Assembly (NCBI GenBank): GCA_038741495.1
Contig: JAVYKX010000002.1
Location: forward strand, 62,001-126,000
Source of the DNA: Thermofilum sp.
GTDB lineage: Archaea > Thermoproteota > Thermoprotei > Thermofilales > Thermofilaceae
Length of the DNA stretch: 64,000 bases
Direction: 5' to 3'
Shown here in pieces: positions 51,717-60,023 of the stretch. Every line of letters starts with the position of its first letter. Position 1 is the first letter of the stretch. A program made the position numbers and the translations under genes. The notes under the pieces are model-generated. The model had not been told where the DNA came from. It was given only the letters and a program-made list of their open reading frames with translations, and did no database searches.

Positions 51717-54181
51717 CGCAATCCCCTCCTCAATCTGTACATGTAGAGTTGAGACCGGCCCTGCCAGCTGCTGGCAAATCTGTAGTTAGACCAGAGGAAT
51801 AGCCCGGCCACGTGCTGCGCCCACAGCTCTCCCTCTGCGGCGAGCTCTCTGAGCACCTTAAGGCGCAGCTCCAGTCCTAGGTCCAGGTGCATCCATGGTG
51901 ACGGCGCGACTCCCGTGAGTTCTGCTGCAACCCGCCGGGCGGAAGGGTGCGCATCCAGGAGGAAGGCCAATGCTATGCTCAGGGTCCTAGGTTCCGCGGC
52001 GGTCCGGAAGGTTATTCGGTAGAGTTCCCAACCCTTGGTGCTCGTAATCTCCGGTATCCTCTCAGCTATCTTGCGGCTCAGCTCCTCTATCTCTCGAGCG
52101 TACCTCTTGGTCACGGCCTCAGCGTAGCCTCTGATGCCCAGCGCGTACTGCTCCACCTCCCAGACGGTCAGCGAGTAGGGCAGTAGGACCTTGTACCCTC
52201 TCAGCCTGTAGTAACTTTCCCTGGCCAGCTGTTTCGCCAAGAAGAGGCCCTCGGCGAGGGGGATCGTGGTGCGTTCCGAGATCTCGAGGTGATGTTTAAA
52301 CGATGGGTATGTCGACAGCGAGTACAGCACGTCCACTAGCTTGCGCCTCGTTTGGCTCGCGAAGCTGGTCCCGGGGCCTGATCGAACGTATGAGAGAGCT
52401 GCAAGCGCTGCGGGGACAGGCTTCTGCTGCAGTGTTTTCACAACTCTGCGCGCCAGATGCGCAGCATCGGGGGCTTCTAACTGTAGTCCAGCTGCGCTGC
52501 TGAAGACGGGTGCAGCGAGGTGCTTGAAGAGCCTGAGGCTGCCTGCCGGAAACTTCCACGCGTGCGCGTAAAGCTCGCGCACCACTTCGGGAAGTATGCT
52601 TGCGGATAAGGCTAGAGCTGCGAGAAGACCACCGCCCCATGCGAGAACGAGGAGGAAGGTGTTCCACACGAGTGAACCGAGCCGGACGGCGTCGCCGACA
52701 AGCGCTGGCAACCGCTCCGCGAGAGTATAATGTTCCTGCCAGAATGGGTTGAAGGGGAGGGCGTGCGTCAAATTCCAGCAGCAGCGCCCCTCTATTTCTA
52801 TACGTATTTCTCGCGGGGCCGCCCCGGTGCAGTTGACCTGCGCGAAGCTTATGAGGAGGCCGTAGTCGTGAAACTTAGGCACCGAGATCTTCGCCGGCGC
52901 TAGAAGCTCTCTCACACTGTCAGGTAGAGCGCGGAAAACTTTCTCCCACCACCACTCGTAATACTCGCTGTTTTTGCGGAGAACACCGAAGTCGATAACC
53001 GTCCCGGGGGGTAGAACCGCAGCGTTAGTGAGAGTCACTCGCCAGCACGTGCCGTTTCTCGCGATAATAGTACCGTTCGCTGCGCTTAAGCGGTAAGGAC
53101 CAGCCCTGGCGGCGACAACGAGAGGCTTAGGAGGATCCACTGCTAGCAGTACGCTGCAGTTGCCCATGCTGCCGCGAAGGGGAGAGTCCTCTCTCCTAGC
53201 TTCGTAGATACCGCCGAGGCCGCCATTGCAGTAGATCAAGTTCACCGGCAAGTTGACGAGAAGAGCTGTCGAGTTCCCGGGCTTGACGCTGAGCTTGGCG
53301 GGCCACAGCGGACAGCTGCAGCTAGCGTAGGGCACAGGCTCGTAGCAGCAGCCGGGAACAGTAAAGTTCGTGAAGTAGGCGGCGACCCACAGCGCTGTGT
53401 AGTTCCCTTCCGGGAGGATCAGCTCGGTCAGATGGCTGACTCGAGCCATGTAGACTCTTCCATCGCTATCTCTGAGAGCGATCAGCACGGTGTCCGCAAG
53501 GGGCATCTGTCCTTGATCGTAGACTTCCACTACGACCTTGCCCCCTCTCTCAACGTTTGTGACCTCGGGGAGGGGCTTAAGCTGAGGAGTGAGAAGGGCG
53601 AGCGAGTAGGGTAGCACAGCTGTGAGAATGAAGAGGAAAACGACCAGAGGAGTTGTGAGCCGCCGCAGGCGGGGCACCAGTATTGAAGCAAGCAAGACGT
53701 CGAAGTAGGGGCGCAGCCACTCCGAGAGCTTGAGTAGAGCAGCAAGGTGACTTGCGCCCCGTCCCAGGATCCCGGCCGCCGTCGCCAACTGAGAGAGAGG
53801 TCCGAGGAGGCCATCGAGCTCGTAAGCGTACTGGGTGAGCGTTGAATCGAGGTCGAAAGCGCCCGAGTAACCTAGGTAAAGAGTTAGGACGAGGTACAGG
53901 AACGCGGCCCCTGCGGTTATCTGGAACAGTTTCTTGTGAAGAGCGAAGAAGAAATGCTCGACTTCGCTTATGTTTCTCAACGCGGCGCTAATCACCTCGA
54001 AGGGTGCTATCATGCTCGAGAAAGTCGCCATCAGGGAGAAGACTCCCGCGTGGAGCAGGAAGTCGGCAGCTTCTCTAGCGAAGTGCTCCCGCAGCCCTCT
54101 TCTCCTGATTACTACCAGCAGTGCAAGCTCGGCGGACAGAGCTACGAGAGCAGCGCCCAGGAGCTTGTAGCCCAGGCTCAT
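51683..54181 (-). CDS. Large membrane protein of the DNA-import-like block
   Basis: 832 residues. Five or six N-terminal helices (within 5-205) precede an extracellular domain (about 210-500) rich in Cys and N-glycosylation sequons, a helix near 515-540, and a helical cytoplasmic C-terminus. No known family is recognised by eye. The start overlaps the stop of the six-TM gene by 4 bases. It may play the part of an assembly or channel protein in the pilus apparatus. Similar lengths have no obvious Ced counterpart, so this could be a lineage-specific component. Confidence 0.7.
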   Translation of the reverse strand: MSLGYKLLGAALVALSAELALLVVIRRRGLREHFAREAADFLLHAGVFSLMATFSSMIAPFEVISAALRNISEVEHFFFALHKKLFQITAGAAFLYLVLTLYLGYSGAFDLDSTLTQYAYELDGLLGPLSQLATAAGILGRGASHLAALLKLSEWLRPYFDVLLASILVPRLRRLTTPLVVFLFILTAVLPYSLALLTPQLKPLPEVTNVERGGKVVVEVYDQGQMPLADTVLIALRDSDGRVYMARVSHLTELILPEGNYTALWVAAYFTNFTVPGCCYEPVPYASCSCPLWPAKLSVKPGNSTALLVNLPVNLIYCNGGLGGIYEARREDSPLRGSMGNCSVLLAVDPPKPLVVAARAGPYRLSAANGTIIARNGTCWRVTLTNAAVLPPGTVIDFGVLRKNSEYYEWWWEKVFRALPDSVRELLAPAKISVPKFHDYGLLISFAQVNCTGAAPREIRIEIEGRCCWNLTHALPFNPFWQEHYTLAERLPALVGDAVRLGSLVWNTFLLVLAWGGGLLAALALSASILPEVVRELYAHAWKFPAGSLRLFKHLAAPVFSSAAGLQLEAPDAAHLARRVVKTLQQKPVPAALAALSYVRSGPGTSFASQTRRKLVDVLYSLSTYPSFKHHLEISERTTIPLAEGLFLAKQLARESYYRLRGYKVLLPYSLTVWEVEQYALGIRGYAEAVTKRYAREIEELSRKIAERIPEITSTKGWELYRITFRTAAEPRTLSIALAFLLDAHPSARRVAAELTGVAPSPWMHLDLGLELRLKVLRELAAEGELWAQHVAGLFLWSNYRFASSWQGRSQLYMYRLRRGLRCRLEALRPFY

Positions 54182-54963
54182 AGCCGGGTCAGACTGATGT
54201 ATATAGAGCCGAAGAAGCTGGCCAGACCCACACCTGCCACGCTCCCCATCGCCAGCGCCACTCCAGCCTTTGTAGCCGCGGAGCCCAGAGAGACCGCAGC
54301 ATCGCCAGCTATCTCCGCGACTTTAACCCAGTCCATCGGGCTCGCAGCACTCGGCACCCTCACGTTCTGGAGCGCGTCGTGAGTAAGCAGCGCAGCGTAC
54401 GAAAGCGATATCACCGCCGACAGGTAGGCAGCGAGCAGCGCGGCGCCAGCCTTTCTAAGCGCAGGCACAGGTGTTAGCGACGCCCCCAAGCTTAGGATAA
54501 GCGTCGCCACTCTCGAGAGGGCGTCGGCGGCGAAGCTGAGGTGCATGAAGAAAATGGCGGTTATGCTGAGCTCTGTAACCGACCAGCCCGTCGCCGCGCC
54601 GAGCACGCTGCTTAGAGGAGTCGTGAGGGGCGCCGCGGCTAAAATCGCCCGTTCAGTGCTCACGAAGAGCACCACGTCGACCGCAGCCCGACTCGCATTC
54701 CAGAAGGTCGAGGCGGCTTGCCGCAAGGTGCTCTCCGCGGAGAGAGGGTCGCTGAGCCTAACCTCCAGGCCGAGGCTCGAGGAGATTTCCTCAGCCGCGC
54801 GCAGCATCAGCAAGACCACAAGGAGGTATACGGCGACGTGCATACCCTTCTCGAACTCTAAAAGAGCCTCGCGCCTTTGCCCCAGAATCCAGCGGATCAC
54901 CCCCAGGGCGAAGTAAGTGGTGAGAGCTGCCGCGAGGATCGCCCAGGAGAATATGCTTTCCAT
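54178..54963 (-). CDS. Six-helix membrane protein, CedA/TedA-like channel candidate
   Basis: 261 residues with about six hydrophobic segments (residues 4-27, 42-60, 95-120, 130-165, 178-200, 235-258). CedA, the DNA channel of the crenarchaeal import system, has the same size and number of helices and is followed by a HerA-like ATPase, as here. There is no sequence motif to confirm it. The gene begins where the pilin-like gene stops, and overlaps the next gene by 4 bases. Confidence 0.65.
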   Translation of the reverse strand: MESIFSWAILAAALTTYFALGVIRWILGQRREALLEFEKGMHVAVYLLVVLLMLRAAEEISSSLGLEVRLSDPLSAESTLRQAASTFWNASRAAVDVVLFVSTERAILAAAPLTTPLSSVLGAATGWSVTELSITAIFFMHLSFAADALSRVATLILSLGASLTPVPALRKAGAALLAAYLSAVISLSYAALLTHDALQNVRVPSAASPMDWVKVAEIAGDAAVSLGSAATKAGVALAMGSVAGVGLASFFGSIYISLTRL

Positions 54964-55484
54964 CAGCCGGACCCCCTCAGCACCTCTAGCATCAGCTGCC
55001 AGCCTCGCGTGAGCAGAGCGTTAGCGATATCCGCGATCGTCGCCACCTCTGGGACCCCCAGCTCCTTCAGCACGTTTAGCAGGAAGAACGTGAGAGGGAA
55101 AACGGCCAGTGTCTCCACCGCGCGCAGGAGCTTTGAAACTGCAAGCGATCTCCCGAAGCTACCCCCCGTTATCCAGCTGATAAGAGCGTCTACAAGCAGT
55201 ATCACGAAGCCGAGGATACCTGCCCCGAAGACGAGCGCCACGAGCAGCGAGATGATTTCCTCGAAAGGCCGAAAAACCTTGTTGAGAACGTTTGTCGAGG
55301 GCTGGGCGAGCGCGGCCGCCGACGCTGCTAAGAAGAGGAGCGCGATCAGAGAGTACGCTTTAACTGCACAGCTGAAGTCTTCGCGCAGAGCAGCCCGCAC
55401 CTTTTCCGCACACTCCTTGACTCTCTTCGCTCTCCGAAGCTTGAACCGGTACGCGAGTTTGCAGGCTAGTAGCCTCAGCATCAT
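54963..55484 (-). CDS. VirB2/TrbC-like pilin candidate (CedA1/TedC-like)
   Basis: 173 residues. A basic N-region leads into a signal-like helix SLIALLFLAASAAALAQ with a cleavage-like AxA, then a mature part of two long hydrophobic helices joined by a short basic loop (SWITGGSFGRSLAVSKLLRA). This signal plus hairpin of two helices is the VirB2 conjugative-pilin plan, also used by archaeal CedA1 and TedC pilins. I chose ATG 55484; the frame extends to 55559, but a TATA-like element (55506-55520) lies within that extension. First gene of the block. Confidence 0.6.
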   Translation of the reverse strand: MMLRLLACKLAYRFKLRRAKRVKECAEKVRAALREDFSCAVKAYSLIALLFLAASAAALAQPSTNVLNKVFRPFEEIISLLVALVFGAGILGFVILLVDALISWITGGSFGRSLAVSKLLRAVETLAVFPLTFFLLNVLKELGVPEVATIADIANALLTRGWQLMLEVLRGSG

Positions 55485-55584
55485 GCTTCTCAGCAGCGTA
55501 TGTTGGGAAAAGATATGAAGCGGCTCAGCGGAAAAACATCTGCGCTGCCGCGTTATCAACTACTGTTCTCTCTAGTGAAGGGGC

Positions 55585-56280
55585 TTGAAAGTAGTGTGCT
55601 TGGTCAGCGGTAGCAAGGGGGGTACGGGTAAGAGTGTTCTATCGGCTGCGCTGTCTTATACGCTGGCGCAGCGCTTTGGCCCAACGCTTCTCGTAGACCT
55701 TGGCGGCGGCGACAGCAGCTTGATTGCGCTCGGAGCTGTCCCCGCTCAGCCTAGCTTGGACGACGTCCTTAAAGGGAAAGCTGATCCACAGAGCCTTTTC
55801 CGCGAAAGCAACCTTACCTCCGGGCTCCTCGTAGCGCCGAGCCGCAGCCCGCTGACCGACGGTTTTCACCCCGAGAAGCTCGAGGAGGTTCTGCGGGTGG
55901 CGAAGACGAAGGCGGATTACGTGGTCCTGGATTTCCCCGCTTACACGCACGGACCTCTCGACTACCTGCTGGAGCGAGCCGACGACATCCTCATGGTCGC
56001 GACACCTACCCGCTTGGCGCTTGAGCGCCTGAGAAGCTGGATGGAAACTAGAGCTGCAAGCCTCGACACCGCGAAGCTGACGGGGATCCTCAACATGTAC
56101 GTCACCACGATGGGAAGCTGGAAGAGAGCCCTGCTGAGCATGGTTGAGAAAGCAGAAGTCGTTTACTTCGACGTGGCGCTATGGTTCACGCACACGCGCA
56201 ACATCGCCGAAGCTATGATCTGCTGCGAGAAACCCACCCGGGAGAAAGTGACGGAACTCGCAGCGAAGCTGAGCAGCTAG
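55585..56280 (+). CDS. ParA/MinD-family ATPase
   Basis: A 231-residue deviant Walker A ATPase: SGSKGGTGKSVLSAALSYTL (residues 8-17 form the P-loop with the signature Lys), LLVDLGGGDSSLIALG, VVLDFPAYTHG and a later VATPTRLALERL. Such ATPases place DNA, chromosomes or secretion machines at membranes. It starts (TTG) 25 bases from the frame end of the divergent pilin-like gene. It is followed one base later by the helicase gene, so the two are co-transcribed. Confidence 0.85.
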   Translation: MKVVCLVSGSKGGTGKSVLSAALSYTLAQRFGPTLLVDLGGGDSSLIALGAVPAQPSLDDVLKGKADPQSLFRESNLTSGLLVAPSRSPLTDGFHPEKLEEVLRVAKTKADYVVLDFPAYTHGPLDYLLERADDILMVATPTRLALERLRSWMETRAASLDTAKLTGILNMYVTTMGSWKRALLSMVEKAEVVYFDVALWFTHTRNIAEAMICCEKPTREKVTELAAKLSS

Positions 56281-56281
56281 T

Positions 56282-57631
56282 ATGCGCAATATCGCCGAGC
56301 TCTTCCCCGTCAAGCCTCGACCAGGGCAGGTCGAGGCCGCGGAAACTCTCGCAGGTCTCCTAGAAAGCGGCGGCGCAGTGGTCTTCACAGCACCGCCAGG
56401 CTTCGGGAAGACGCTCACCGTGCTGGTAGCTCTGAAGGCAGGGTTTCTCCCCGCTGCGTGGCGAGTGAGAGCTTTAGCTCTCGCCCGCCATATCGCCGAG
56501 GAGGCGGCGCTGCTCGACTTGCGCTCAGAGGTCCTCCCAGGTAGGGAGAAAGTCTGCCCTTATGCTTTAGAGCTTGGAAGTGACGTACACGAGTGGTGCA
56601 GGGTGAGGAGGGATCAGTGCGGCTACTTTACAGCGCGTTCTTGCCCGTACTTCTTCCACCCATCCGCGGACGTCTACGTCTTCAACTACTTCCGGCGCGC
56701 TCCACCCCGCATCATCGACGTATGGGATGAGGCTCACAACCTTCTGGTTCCGCGCGAAGTTTGCGTAAACACAGAAGTTTTTATCGAAGCTGCTGGGGAG
56801 CTGAGGTCCTCGGGAAGCAACGAGCTCGCGAAGTGGTTGAGAAGTTTTCTCCCCTTCCTCGAGAGAGGAGAAGGAGAGGTACCTGTAGACGACAACCAAG
56901 TCTCGTCGCTCCACGTAGCTTACTTGAGGCTTCTCGAGAGAGGGGGGAGGAGGACGGCGCTGGGAAGGCTCTACCGGGTTCTGAGGGCTCAGAGCGTTTA
57001 CGTGGAGGGAGGATACCTGTGCGGAGCCAGCGTCGCGATCCCGCGGAGGCGGCCCGCTCTCTTCATCTCGGCTACCCTACCCTACCCCGACCTCCTGGGA
57101 GGGAAGGTCGTCGAGGTACCTTGGTCGAGAAAGTACAGGGCAATCATAACAGAAGGGCTGACAACTCGTTTCGACGAGTTCGGCGAGAAGGAAGTGAAGG
57201 AATACGGGAAGCTGCTGTGGGATCTGAGGAAGAAGTACGAGAAGGTGCTGGTCTTCGCTACGGAGAGGGTTGCAAAGAGTCTTTCGAAGTTCACCGACCT
57301 CTATGAGCCTCCGGAAATCCCCGAGTGGAAGGGGGTTCTCCTGCTCCACACGAGGGGGAAGTTCGCCGAAGGCGTCGATATCAGGGCGGACGTTGTGGTC
57401 ATGGCGGGGGCCCCCTTTCCCCCGCCGTGGGTTACTAGCAGGCTTCGGCGAACCCTCTCGAAAATGGGGTTTAGTGGAGCTGATAGAATCGCCGAGGCAT
57501 CGATGCTCTCCACCACCCTTCAGTGCGTCGGCCGCGCTACCAGGAGGCCCGAGGACGACCCACTGGTGATCCTTGCTGATGAACGTTACAAGAGGTATGA
57601 AGAGGAGTTAAGTAAGTATTTTATTTTTTAG
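56282..57631 (+). CDS. Short XPD/DinG-like Fe-S helicase
   Basis: 449 residues, shorter than the 550-600 of XPD. Walker A TAPPGFGKT (36-44), four Cys (92, 106, 113, 121) suited to an XPD-type 4Fe-4S cluster, DEAH in DVWDEAHN (149-152), then SATLPYPDLLGGKVVEVP, LLLHTRGKFAEGVDIRADVVVM and a motif VI-like TLQCVGRATRR. It is a superfamily 2 5'-3' DNA helicase. The next-door ParA and the divergent import-like block suggest it handles incoming single strands rather than transcription-repair. This is inference. Confidence 0.85.
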   Translation: MRNIAELFPVKPRPGQVEAAETLAGLLESGGAVVFTAPPGFGKTLTVLVALKAGFLPAAWRVRALALARHIAEEAALLDLRSEVLPGREKVCPYALELGSDVHEWCRVRRDQCGYFTARSCPYFFHPSADVYVFNYFRRAPPRIIDVWDEAHNLLVPREVCVNTEVFIEAAGELRSSGSNELAKWLRSFLPFLERGEGEVPVDDNQVSSLHVAYLRLLERGGRRTALGRLYRVLRAQSVYVEGGYLCGASVAIPRRRPALFISATLPYPDLLGGKVVEVPWSRKYRAIITEGLTTRFDEFGEKEVKEYGKLLWDLRKKYEKVLVFATERVAKSLSKFTDLYEPPEIPEWKGVLLLHTRGKFAEGVDIRADVVVMAGAPFPPPWVTSRLRRTLSKMGFSGADRIAEASMLSTTLQCVGRATRRPEDDPLVILADERYKRYEEELSKYFIF

Positions 57632-57727
57632 ATTTTAGATTTTACAGAGCGATAGTAATTTATTTATCAAATTTATTCTTACTGTATTTTTATCTAGTTA
57701 AAACTGCTGGTAAAATTTGTTGTAAAG
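57632..57727. other. AT-rich spacer between convergent genes
   Basis: Very AT-rich sequence with T-runs on both strands, between the helicase stop and the methionine aminopeptidase stop. It probably serves as a two-way transcription terminator. No hairpin or gene is seen. Confidence 0.5.
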
Positions 57728-58645
57728 TTAATTTTTAGGGTTATTTTCTATCTCGAGTACTCCAGCGAGAGGTACACAGCTGTTTTCGAGGACTAGAGCT
57801 GTATCTTCGAACTGGGAGACGAAGCCGCCCGAGGCTTCGACTAAACGTGGGTAGTGGTGGATTCTACGAGCTTTTACCAGCTTTTCGAGGTCCTTGAGGG
57901 TGATGCCCAGCTTCGGGAGCCATCTCTCGGAGAAGGGTAAGCCTCTGAATTCTCTCCATAGTACTTCTAGGTATTCGCTAGCCGTGGCATCCTCTTTCAT
58001 CTTCTTCACAGAGACTACGCGGTAGATGTGGCTGGCTCCTTGGTTCACCACGTAGCCTCTCCCCGTGGTGGCGAAAGGCTCTACCGCGTACACTTCACCA
58101 GCAAGGACTCTAGTTCTTAGGTACTCGGCGTCAGGAACGTTGGGTAGTGTTTTGCCAGCGTGGAGTACGTACCTATCTACCATGTGCCCAGTAAGGTTCT
58201 TCACGGGCTTGAAACCCCTTTCTTCAATTGTCTCTGCGACCGCTTTTGCAACACTGTTAACCGGGGTGTTGTGCTTCATTACTGTAAGAGCGGCCCTGAG
58301 TGCTTCCCGAGCAGCCTCTGCCAAGAGGGTCCACCGTTTGTCTAAAGGCACTGTTACTGCAGCGTCTACTATGTACCCGTTTACGTGCACACCGATATCC
58401 ACCTTCACCAGTGCGCCCGGCGGTATTCGGGAAGAGTCATCGATACCCGGTGAGTAGTGCGCCGCAACGTTGTTAATCGATATGTTAACCGGGAAGGCTG
58501 GGCGAGCCCCCCTAGAGATTATGAGACCCTCCACCCTCTCGGCTAGATCGAGAAGTAGAGCATTTTCTTCAACGAGGTTTACTGCAAGCTCTAGCGCCTC
58601 TCGGGCTATCCTTCCCGCTACCGCGTACTCGTGAGCAGAGCTCAC
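57728..58645 (-). CDS. map: Methionine aminopeptidase, type II
   Basis: It removes the initiator methionine. Metal ligands are seen in VKVDIGVHVNGYIVDAAVTV (two Asp), LTGHMVDRYVLHAG (His), and VEPFATTGRGYV with a later QFEDTALV (two Glu). At 305 residues it fits the archaeal type IIa enzyme. It is divergent from endonuclease V with only about 50 bases between starts. Confidence 0.93.
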   Translation of the reverse strand: MSSAHEYAVAGRIAREALELAVNLVEENALLLDLAERVEGLIISRGARPAFPVNISINNVAAHYSPGIDDSSRIPPGALVKVDIGVHVNGYIVDAAVTVPLDKRWTLLAEAAREALRAALTVMKHNTPVNSVAKAVAETIEERGFKPVKNLTGHMVDRYVLHAGKTLPNVPDAEYLRTRVLAGEVYAVEPFATTGRGYVVNQGASHIYRVVSVKKMKEDATASEYLEVLWREFRGLPFSERWLPKLGITLKDLEKLVKARRIHHYPRLVEASGGFVSQFEDTALVLENSCVPLAGVLEIENNPKN

Positions 58646-58667
58646 AGGCGCACTTGCGGGGGAGCAG

Positions 58668-58675
58668 TTATTTAA
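58668..58675 (+). promoter_or_regulatory. TATA box of the endonuclease V gene
   Basis: TTATTTAA is centred about 25 bases before GTG 58696 and marks a leaderless start. Confidence 0.55.
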
Positions 58676-58678
58676 CTC

Positions 58679-58691
58679 TGCACACTGTGCA
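58679..58691. promoter_or_regulatory. Small palindrome between TATA box and start of endonuclease V
   Basis: TGCACA-C-TGTGCA is perfectly symmetric, and a second GTGCAC follows at 58696-58701. Its place between TATA box and start codon suggests an operator; the repeat is short and may be chance. Confidence 0.3.
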
Positions 58692-58695
58692 CGTT

Positions 58696-59346
58696 GTGCA
58701 CTTACCGGAAGGTTTCTCGATTGAGAGGGCTCGGCGCGCTCAGCAGCTGATTGCTCAACGCGTAGTAGAGTCAGATCAAATCGACTACCCCATCAGGTAC
58801 GCAGCGGGGGTTGATGTCTCCTTCAAGGGGCAAATCGCAGTTGGTGCTGCAGCAGTCGTAGAGTACCCGAGCTTAAGCCTAGTCGAGGAGAAAGCCGCGC
58901 TCATGCGCACCACGGTTCCATACGTGCCCACGCTGCTCGCTTTCAGAGAGATGGGGCCTGCGCTTATGGCTCTGAAGAAACTTTCGCATGATTACCAGGT
59001 ACTCTTTGTCGATGGTAATGGGCGTTTGCACCCCTACAGGGCGGGCTTCGCTTGCCAGCTGGGTTTAGCCGTAGGTAAACCCACTATAGGTGTTGCGAAG
59101 AGCTTGCTAATCGGTGAGGCGCGGTGGCTAGACGACGTAGCAGAAGTCTCGGTGGGCGGAGAGGTTCTCGGCTACGCGGTTAAACTCGGGTCGCGGCCGA
59201 TTTACGTGAGCGTAGGTCATAAAATATCTCTAGCGACCGCTTTAAGGCTGGCTCGAGCGTTTACGCGTCCCGGAGCAAGGCTACCCGAGCCTCTTCTACA
59301 GGCTCATAAGATAAGTGTTAAAATGAGAAAATCTATAATGTGTTAA
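58696..59346 (+). CDS. nfi: Endonuclease V (deoxyinosine 3'-endonuclease)
   Basis: It cuts DNA next to deaminated adenine (inosine). The motifs are YAAGVDVSFKG (first Asp), VPYVPTLLAFREMGP, FVDGNGRLHPYRAG (second Asp), and AVGKPTIGVAKSLLIG. The start GTG 58696 follows from the TATA box at 58668; the frame is open to 58654, which would contain that box. About 216 residues, normal for the family. Confidence 0.9.
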   Translation: MHLPEGFSIERARRAQQLIAQRVVESDQIDYPIRYAAGVDVSFKGQIAVGAAAVVEYPSLSLVEEKAALMRTTVPYVPTLLAFREMGPALMALKKLSHDYQVLFVDGNGRLHPYRAGFACQLGLAVGKPTIGVAKSLLIGEARWLDDVAEVSVGGEVLGYAVKLGSRPIYVSVGHKISLATALRLARAFTRPGARLPEPLLQAHKISVKMRKSIMC

Positions 59347-60023
59347 GTGTTAGATAATATACCCTTAATGATCTTTTCCTTTAACAACGTTGAAGAGTAA
59401 CCTTCAAGCTTGCTACCAATTTTTACCGAGGTCTTTAGGCCCAGCCTCGCAGCAGCGCTTTCGATAACCTCCTTCAACCAAGCCTGGTCGTACCCAAGGA
59501 GAATTATGTCCGGCTTGACTCGCAGAAGCACTTGATGGTAGTTAGGTGGGTACTCGCCGAGGAATGCTTCGTGGACGGGCTTTAAGCTTCTTACCAGCTT
59601 CAACCTTTCCTCCTCCGATAGGACTGGGTAGCGACCCTTACTCTGTTTAACAGTTTCATCTCTAGCTACGACGACGTAAACTTCGCCCAGGCTCGCTGCC
59701 TCAGCGAGAAACTCCACATGGCCTGGATGCAGAATATCGAACACCCCTCCTACCAGCACCTTCGTTCTCCTGACCTGACTCGGCCAGCTGAAGCTAACCT
59801 TTCCCTCAAGCCGCAGAGCGTCCAGAAGACCCTCTGCGTAGGAAATGCACGCCAGTGCAGTCAAGCAGTCGTTTCTTGAGAGATACCACTCGGCATCAGA
59901 TGCATAACGCGATGCTAGATCGACGATTTCTGCAGCGTTGCCGGTAACCCCTACCAGCTCAGATAAGACCTGCTTCACGGCTCGAAGGTACTTTCTAACC
60001 TTTTCTTCACATGTTTGTTCCAA
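59343..60023 (-). CDS. DUF357 domain fused to an FAD-synthase-type nucleotidyltransferase
   Basis: Residues 1-80 resemble DUF357 (YLRAVKQVLSELVGVTGN..., then LTALACISYAEGLLDALRL). From residue 87 a cytidylyltransferase fold begins: KVLVGGVFDILHPGHVEFLA with HxGH, then VVARDETVKQSKGRYPVLSE and GYSSTLLKEKI (ISSTxI-like). Archaeal FAD synthases (RibL) have this latter part. It overlaps the diphthine synthase stop by 49 bases. The product nucleotide is not certain. Confidence 0.8.
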   Translation of the reverse strand: MEQTCEEKVRKYLRAVKQVLSELVGVTGNAAEIVDLASRYASDAEWYLSRNDCLTALACISYAEGLLDALRLEGKVSFSWPSQVRRTKVLVGGVFDILHPGHVEFLAEAASLGEVYVVVARDETVKQSKGRYPVLSEEERLKLVRSLKPVHEAFLGEYPPNYHQVLLRVKPDIILLGYDQAWLKEVIESAAARLGLKTSVKIGSKLEGYSSTLLKEKIIKGILSNT

